A stretch of 10,540 nucleotides of DNA, from positions 9,443 through 19,982 of the forward strand of contig DJWC01000027.1 of the NCBI GenBank assembly GCA_002441445.1. Direction: 5' to 3'. Source of the DNA: Pusillimonas sp. UBA6240. GTDB lineage: Bacteria; Pseudomonadota; Gammaproteobacteria; Burkholderiales; Burkholderiaceae_B. Within the stretch, counting starts at the first letter, position 1. The number at the start of each line of letters is the position of its first letter. Of the stretch, positions 6,166 through 10,540 are shown piece after piece. The position numbers and the translations under genes were made by a program. Under the pieces are notes generated by a model, which was given only the letters and a program-made list of their open reading frames with translations, ran no database searches and was not told the DNA's origin.

Positions 6166-7290
6166 TCAACGCCCTTCAAACAAATGGCCCCATAAAGCCA
6201 TGACTCTGGCCGTGGAGAACCGGTCGCGCACATCCACCGCCCGGCGCGCGTAGGCTTCGCGCAGTTCAGGGTTCGCCATCAGATTGGACAGATGGGCGGC
6301 CAGGGCTTCGTGATCGCCCGCCGGGTCGACCAGGATGCCGTCGATTTCGTGGCGCACGATCTCGCGCGGCCCGGTCTCGCAATCGAAGGCCACCGGCGCC
6401 AGGCCGCTGGCCATGGCTTCCAGCAGCGTGTTCGACAGGCCCTCGACCCGCGAGCTGAGCACATACAAATCCGATTGTACGTACCAGTCGCCTATGTTTC
6501 CGGCCCGCCCCGGCATGCTGACGCGCCCGCTCAAGCCGGCCTCGTCTATCTGCCGCTGCAAATCGTCGCGCTCGTCCCCTTCCCCCAGTATGACCAGATC
6601 CCAATCCGGGAAATGGCGCGCGAGATCCTGGAAGGCGCGTATCAGCAGGTCGAATCCCTTGTGGGGGTGCAGGCGGCCCACCGCCAGCATGCGATAGCGT
6701 CCCTCGCGCGGCGGAGGAGCCAATACCGGATCGCTCGCTATCAAAGGCCAGCGCACCGCATTGGGTATGACGGCGAGCCGGGAGCCCGGCACATGCTGCT
6801 CCAGCCAGGCGGCGGTGCCCGAGGTAAGCGCCACCACGGCCGCCGCCTGGGGATAGGCCCAGCGGCGCAGGCGCATCCACATCTCCGGCAGCTCTTGAGA
6901 AGGCGGATGGGTATGCTCGGTGGCGATGACGCGGCACGGCAGCTTGCGCGCCGCCGCGATGGCCAGCACCGACGCGGTGGTCATCATGCCCAGCACGATG
7001 GTCGGCCGCTCGCGCTTGATGATGCGGCGCAGCGCCCAGACCCGCCGCAGATTGGCCAGCGCCGCCCTGAGGCGGCCCGAACTGGCTCCGGCCATGCCCA
7101 AGGCATAGCGCTTGATCTCGTCATGCAGCGGGTAGGCATCGGTATCGGCGCCGGACTGCGTGACCAGCGTGACATTGTAGCCTCGTTCTACCCAGTATGC
7201 GCCCAGATCGGCGGCCACGCGTTCGGCCCCTCCCCCGCTCAATGAATGGATGACGATCAGCAAATGAGGCTGAATGGATGGATGATTCAA
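6166..7290 (-). CDS. GT4 glycosyltransferase (AmsD/PglH-like subgroup), TTG start
   Basis: This 374-residue GT-B enzyme is predicted to transfer a sugar to the lipid-linked glycan at the cytoplasmic face of the inner membrane. The N-terminal half has LLIVIHSLSGGGAERVAADL with the GGGAER loop at 19-24. The C-terminal half has AVGRLHPHKGFD (203-214), WDLVILGEGDE (230-240) and the EX7E pair E283/E291 in EGLSNTLLEA. The start is TTG at 7290: upstream the frame reaches the flippase stop at 7330-7332 without an ATG or GTG, and an AGG lies 7 bases before the TTG. The first in-frame ATG, at residue 65, would delete the Rossmann motif. The gene follows the flippase by 39 bases and precedes asnB by the palindrome-rich gap. 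It is paralogous to the GT4 gene at 2879-4054. Specificity is unknown. Confidence 0.9.
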   Translation of the reverse strand: MNHPSIQPHLLIVIHSLSGGGAERVAADLGAYWVERGYNVTLVTQSGADTDAYPLHDEIKRYALGMAGASSGRLRAALANLRRVWALRRIIKRERPTIVLGMMTTASVLAIAAARKLPCRVIATEHTHPPSQELPEMWMRLRRWAYPQAAAVVALTSGTAAWLEQHVPGSRLAVIPNAVRWPLIASDPVLAPPPREGRYRMLAVGRLHPHKGFDLLIRAFQDLARHFPDWDLVILGEGDERDDLQRQIDEAGLSGRVSMPGRAGNIGDWYVQSDLYVLSSRVEGLSNTLLEAMASGLAPVAFDCETGPREIVRHEIDGILVDPAGDHEALAAHLSNLMANPELREAYARRAVDVRDRFSTARVMALWGHLFEGR

Positions 7291-7329
7291 AGCAATACCT
7301 GTATTCCTGAAAGCAGCGGCCTCGCAGCG

Positions 7330-8694
7330 TTAATCGACGGACGGCTCCGGCGGCCGCGGCGGCACGGGCCGCAAGGCCACGGCGACATAGCATGCATAGG
7401 ACGAGACATACATCAGGCTGGTCGCCAACATGATGCCCGCGGGCCCCATGGCCGGGGCCAGGACCTGGTTCATTACCGCCTTGACGGCGAAATTGGCCAC
7501 GGCGATGAACGCCATGATGCGATAGCGATTCTGGCTGGCCAATAGCTGCACCAGAATCAGCACGCCGAAATAGAATGGCAATTGCAGCAACCCCCAGCGC
7601 ACGACATGCGCGACCGCGATCGTGTCCTGGGCGGTGAAGGCGCCGCGCTCGAAAAGCAGGCCCACGCCCCAAGGCGCCAGCAGCCACCCCGCCGCGGTCA
7701 CGGCGGCGCCCGCGGCCAGCATCAACACCGACCACTTCAGGGCGGTCGCCCGCGCGCGCTGAGCGTCGCCGCGGCTCTGGATATCCGCCAGCACCGGCAG
7801 GGCGGCCCGCCCCACGGAAGCCGCGCCCACGCCCAGCAGCAAAGACAGCAGGCGGGCGGCGTAGCCCAGCGTGGCGTTGGCATTGGCGCCCAGATTGGCG
7901 GCGGTGTACTGGTCTATGGGGCCGACGAAACTCATGGCCACCTGTCCGATGAGCATGACCCCCGCGGCTTTGACCAGATCCGGCCATTGATGCGCCCCCA
8001 GGCTCAAGCGAGGACGCCCCCACATGCCGTCCGCCTTGGCGGCCAGCCACAACAGCCATGCCGACTGGATGGCATAACCGACCAGCGTCCCCCAAAGCAG
8101 CGGCCCCACATCGTTGGCGGAAACCGTGGTCGCCAACAGCACCCATACCAGGATGACCACGGCGGGAACACTGTCCAGCAAGGTATTGATATGCCGTTCA
8201 TGGGCGCGCAAGCGCGCCGCGCTGATGCCTGTCATCAGGGTCAGCAGCGCCGCCGGCGCAAACGCGAAGGTCAGCTCCGTGCTCATGCGCCTGATGTCGG
8301 CGGACAAGCCCCGGCCGGCCAGGTCCAGCACCCAGGGCCAGGCGGCGTAGGTGAACACGGCGATCGCCGCGCCGACGGCGATCACCCAGCCCTGCAGCTC
8401 GCCCAGGAAGCGCGCGCGGCTGGCTCTGTCTTCCCGGCGCGTGCGCACCAGCACCGGTATCAGCACCACCGACAGCGCACCCACAATGGTGATGGGCAGC
8501 CAATTCGCCATCGTCATGGTGAATTGATAGGCGTCCACCGCGGCGCTGACGCCATAGCGGTAAGCCACGGCCATTTCTTTGAAGGCGCCCGCGGCCTTGC
8601 CCAGCAACAGGAAGAAAGCCACGCGCATCGCCCCCTGGGCGATGCGCCGATGGTCGGAATGCAGACCCGAAAGCCGCTCTTTCAGCGTTTTCAA
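7330..8694 (-). CDS. MurJ/MviN-like polytopic flippase, candidate glycan-lipid translocase
   Basis: This is a multi-spanning membrane protein of 454 residues from a TTG start, assigned to the MOP/MurJ family by LFERGAFTAQDT (347-358), a hallmark of MurJ-like proteins, and by LLGKAAGAFKEMAVAYRYG near the N-terminus. Hydrophobic segments recur at about 24-37, 64-83, 102-124, 142-158, 177-190, 197-218, 281-305, 321-345, 364-386, 393-415 and 418-441. Compared with E. coli MurJ (about 511 residues) it is shorter, and the EGAF motif after TM2 is replaced by VGALS. It ends in a proline-rich tail, RPVPPRPPEPSVD. In this operon the likely cargo is the undecaprenyl-linked oligosaccharide rather than lipid II (inference). 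The TTG at 8694 lies one base after the epimerase TGA. Upstream residues in the longer frame lie inside the epimerase gene and look unrelated. An ATG at 8628 is a possible later start but would remove a basic N-terminal segment that such proteins normally have. Confidence 0.82.
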   Translation of the reverse strand: MKTLKERLSGLHSDHRRIAQGAMRVAFFLLLGKAAGAFKEMAVAYRYGVSAAVDAYQFTMTMANWLPITIVGALSVVLIPVLVRTRREDRASRARFLGELQGWVIAVGAAIAVFTYAAWPWVLDLAGRGLSADIRRMSTELTFAFAPAALLTLMTGISAARLRAHERHINTLLDSVPAVVILVWVLLATTVSANDVGPLLWGTLVGYAIQSAWLLWLAAKADGMWGRPRLSLGAHQWPDLVKAAGVMLIGQVAMSFVGPIDQYTAANLGANANATLGYAARLLSLLLGVGAASVGRAALPVLADIQSRGDAQRARATALKWSVLMLAAGAAVTAAGWLLAPWGVGLLFERGAFTAQDTIAVAHVVRWGLLQLPFYFGVLILVQLLASQNRYRIMAFIAVANFAVKAVMNQVLAPAMGPAGIMLATSLMYVSSYACYVAVALRPVPPRPPEPSVD

Positions 8695-8695
8695 A

Positions 8696-9721
8696 TCAAC
8701 GCAAGAATTGCGTATACCAGGGCATGGAGACTTCCAGCCCCTGCACCACGTTGTGCAGGGGCTCGTAGCCGAGCAGTTCCTTGGCCTTGCTGATGTCCGC
8801 CTGCGAATGGCGCACATCGCCGGCGCGAAAATCTCCGTATATCGGCTGCTTGTCGTAAACGATGCCATTGTTGCCCAGCGCCTGGGCCAGATAATCGAAC
8901 AGCTCGTTCAGGCTGGTGCGCGCGTTGTAGGCCACGTTGTAGACCTGGTTGACGCCCGCCGGCTGGGCGAGCGCCGCCAGAAGATTGGCCTGCACCACGT
9001 TTTCGATGAAGCAGAAGTCGCGGCTGGTCTCGCCATCGCCGTTCACGATGACATCCTCGCCCCGTATCATCGCCGCTATCCATTTGGGAATCACGGCCGC
9101 ATAGGCCCCGTTGGGGTCCTGCCGCTTGCCGAATACGTTGAAATAGCGCAGGCCTATGCTGCCGAAACCGTAAGCCCGGGCAAAGACATCCGCGTAGAGT
9201 TCGTTCACGTACTTGGTGACGGCGTAAGGCGACAAGGGCCTGCCTATGCGTTCCTCGACCTTGGGCAGATCCTGATGGTCGCCATAGGTGGAACTGGACG
9301 CCGCATAAACGAAGGATAGTACTTTTTCATCGCGCGCCGCGATCAGCATGTTCAGAAAGCCGTCCACGTTCACCGCATTGGTGGTGATCGGGTCGTTCAG
9401 GGAACGCGGCACGGAGCCCAGGGCGGCCTGGTGCAAGACGTGATCCACACCCTTGACCGCCTTGCGGCAGGTATCCAGGTCACGGATATCGCCTTCGATG
9501 AAAGTGAAATCGGCCCAATGCCCGGACCCCACGGAGTTCCGCACTTCATCCAGGTTGTATTGGTGTCCGGTGGCGAAATTGTCCAGCCCAACCACCTTCT
9601 GCCCCATGACGAGCAGGGTCTCCAGCAGATTGGAGCCGATGAAGCCGGCGCAGCCGGTGACCAGCCAGGTCTTGGGATCGGCCTGCAGGCTTTGGGTGAC
9701 TTCCTGATAACGAGTGCTCAT
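8696..9721 (-). CDS. wbpP: UDP-N-acetylglucosamine 4-epimerase, WbpP type
   Basis: This 341-residue extended SDR interconverts UDP-GlcNAc and UDP-GalNAc (or their uronic acids) in the cytoplasm; its length equals that of Pseudomonas WbpP as remembered. The NAD-binding motif TGCAGFIG is at 22-29. The catalytic set is present: SSS at 142-144, Tyr166 and Lys170 in the YxxxK motif. LGSVPRS (101-107), NVFGKRQDPNGAYAAVIPKW (195-214) and NGDGETSRDF (227-236) are family blocks. The substrate-pocket positions described for WbpP appear kept: Gly102, Asn195, Gln201, Ala209 and a small residue, Ser306, at the gatekeeper site, consistent with preference for N-acetylated substrates. The ATG at 9721 has a good ribosome-binding site, GGAAGG, six bases upstream. 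It follows the dehydrogenase by 49 bases, the same order as the tviB-tviC pair of Vi antigen loci. Very likely active. Confidence 0.94.
   Translation of the reverse strand: MSTRYQEVTQSLQADPKTWLVTGCAGFIGSNLLETLLVMGQKVVGLDNFATGHQYNLDEVRNSVGSGHWADFTFIEGDIRDLDTCRKAVKGVDHVLHQAALGSVPRSLNDPITTNAVNVDGFLNMLIAARDEKVLSFVYAASSSTYGDHQDLPKVEERIGRPLSPYAVTKYVNELYADVFARAYGFGSIGLRYFNVFGKRQDPNGAYAAVIPKWIAAMIRGEDVIVNGDGETSRDFCFIENVVQANLLAALAQPAGVNQVYNVAYNARTSLNELFDYLAQALGNNGIVYDKQPIYGDFRAGDVRHSQADISKAKELLGYEPLHNVVQGLEVSMPWYTQFLR
8699..8713. other. Small hairpin at the epimerase-flippase junction
   Basis: The stem ACGCAA/TTGCGT encloses a three-base loop. In the mRNA it occupies bases 5 to 19 upstream of the flippase TTG start, where a Shine-Dalgarno site would be expected, and none is visible. 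It lies within the last epimerase codons, so ribosomes finishing the epimerase would melt it. Confidence 0.35.
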
Positions 9722-9727
9722 AGTAAA

Positions 9728-9733
9728 CCTTCC
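9728..9733 (-). promoter_or_regulatory. Ribosome-binding site of the epimerase gene
   Basis: GGAAGG on the minus strand lies six bases before the ATG at 9721. It is the clearest Shine-Dalgarno sequence in the window and confirms that start. Confidence 0.7.
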
Positions 9734-9770
9734 ATCTTTTGAAACTTGGGCTCCGCCGCCTGCTTAGCGT

Positions 9771-10540
9771 TTATAGGCGCAAGTCGGACTCGCTGGCGGG
9801 CAGAACGTACTTCAAATCATAAAGAACGTGCTCCGGCTTGCCCAGCGCATGGATGGCGGCGCCGCCCATCCGCACGAACTGATGATGGGAGACCGCCAGG
9901 ATGATGGCGTCGTAAGCGCCCTGGGCCGGGCTGGGCGTGGGCTCTATGCCATATTCGCGCAGCGCCTCTTGCGGATCGACCCAGGGATCGTAGACGTCCA
10001 CGTCGATGTTGTATTCCCCGAGTTCGCGGACGATGTCCACCACCCGCGTATTGCGCAGGTCGGGGCAGTTTTCCTTGAACGTCAAGCCCATGACCAGCAC
10101 TTTGGAGCCTTGCACCTGGATGCGGCGCTTGGTCATGCATTTGACCAATTGCGACACCACATAGCCGCCCATGGAATCGTTCAGCCGCCGTCCGGCCAGG
10201 ATGATTTCCGGATGGTAGCCTATGGATTGCGCCTTGTGGGTCAGGTAATAAGGGTCCACGCCTATGCAGTGGCCGCCCACCAGCCCGGGCCTGAAAGGCA
10301 GGAAGTTCCATTTGGTTCCCGCGGCTTCCAGCACGGCCTGCGTATCGATGCCCATCTTGTTGAAGATCAGCGCCAGTTCGTTGATCAAGGCGATATTGAC
10401 GTCGCGCTGCGTGTTCTCGATGACCTTGGCTGCCTCGGCGACCCGGATCGAGGGTGCGCGGTGCGTGCCCGCGGTGATGATCGAGCGGTAGAGCGCGTCG
10501 ACGAAGTCGGCCGCCTCGGGCGTCGAGCCGGAGGTCACCT
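9771..10540 (-). CDS. tviB: UDP-N-acetylhexosamine 6-dehydrogenase, TviB/WbpO type (N-terminal part outside window)
   Basis: The last 255-256 codons of a UDP-sugar dehydrogenase are visible; the family is about 420-430 residues, so roughly the first 170 residues, including the NAD-binding motif, lie beyond the right edge. The enzyme class oxidises UDP-GlcNAc or UDP-GalNAc twice at C6, with two NAD+, giving the aminuronic acid nucleotide. The catalytic cysteine is in GLVGGHCIGVDPYYL (Cys codon at 10266-10268). Other family blocks are EIILAGRRLND, GLTFKENCPDLRNTR (UDP-binding C-terminal domain) and a C-terminal HVLYDLKYVLP segment typical of TviB. The gene stops with TAA at 9771-9773, 49 bases before the epimerase start. 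The GTG near 10538 is internal, not a start. TviB (GlcNAc) and WbpO (GalNAc) cannot be separated from this half, so substrate order relative to the epimerase is open. Confidence 0.93.
   Translation of the reverse strand, partial: VTSGSTPEAADFVDALYRSIITAGTHRAPSIRVAEAAKVIENTQRDVNIALINELALIFNKMGIDTQAVLEAAGTKWNFLPFRPGLVGGHCIGVDPYYLTHKAQSIGYHPEIILAGRRLNDSMGGYVVSQLVKCMTKRRIQVQGSKVLVMGLTFKENCPDLRNTRVVDIVRELGEYNIDVDVYDPWVDPQEALREYGIEPTPSPAQGAYDAIILAVSHHQFVRMGGAAIHALGKPEHVLYDLKYVLPASESDLRL

Noticed and set aside
7582..8793. Plus-strand open frame of 403 codons opposite the flippase
   Set aside because: Gln/His/Arg/Gly-rich reverse image of a membrane protein gene; no motifs.
8695..8868. N-terminal extension of the flippase by 58 residues
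   Set aside because: It lies within the 3' end of the epimerase gene in another frame and does not look like a MurJ N-terminus.
1..10540. tRNA, rRNA, CRISPR array, insertion sequence or phage attachment site
   Set aside because: No cloverleaf-like, regularly spaced repeat, transposase or terminal inverted repeat pattern was seen; nearly all of the window is accounted for by metabolic and glycan genes.

Overview
The window is GC-rich DNA with strong G/C bias at third codon positions and almost no intergenic space. It looks like a beta-proteobacterial chromosome, and an Alcaligenaceae-type organism (Bordetella/Achromobacter group) is plausible. That placement rests on base composition and on the style of the proteins only, so it is an impression rather than a demonstration.

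Layout, left to right: (1) positions 1-361 hold the 3' end of a plus-strand phosphomannomutase/phosphoglucomutase gene. (2) Positions 362-431 are a short convergent junction. (3) From 432 to the right edge every gene lies on the minus strand, closely packed, forming one surface-polysaccharide (O-antigen or capsule) operon transcribed right to left. In transcription order it has a UDP-HexNAc 6-dehydrogenase of the TviB/WbpO type (cut by the right edge), a WbpP-type UDP-GlcNAc 4-epimerase, a MurJ-like polytopic flippase, a GT4 glycosyltransferase, a glutamine-hydrolysing asparagine synthetase homologue, a second GT4 glycosyltransferase, and a double-length protein in which two complete GT4 glycosyltransferases are fused by an Ala/Ser/Pro linker.

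How the genes work together (inference from families): the dehydrogenase and epimerase convert UDP-GlcNAc to UDP-GalNAcA (or the equivalent N-acetyl aminuronic acid). Four GT4 domains on three polypeptides assemble a lipid-linked oligosaccharide. The AsnB homologue probably amidates a uronic acid carboxylate, as proposed for asparagine-synthetase-like genes in O-antigen loci. The MurJ-like protein is the candidate exporter of the undecaprenyl-linked unit. The phosphomannomutase supplies hexose-1-phosphate precursors. No initiating phosphoglycosyltransferase, no Wzy polymerase and no ligase are visible; they may lie beyond the right edge or elsewhere.

The least ordinary features are the tandem GT4-GT4 fusion, a seven-run G-quadruplex motif in the sense strand at the 3' end of asnB, a 102-base gap upstream of asnB with three perfect palindromes, and a MurJ relative that keeps several cavity charges but lacks part of the MurJ signature. 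No tRNA, rRNA, CRISPR array, insertion sequence or clear promoter was seen; the operon promoter must lie to the right of the window.
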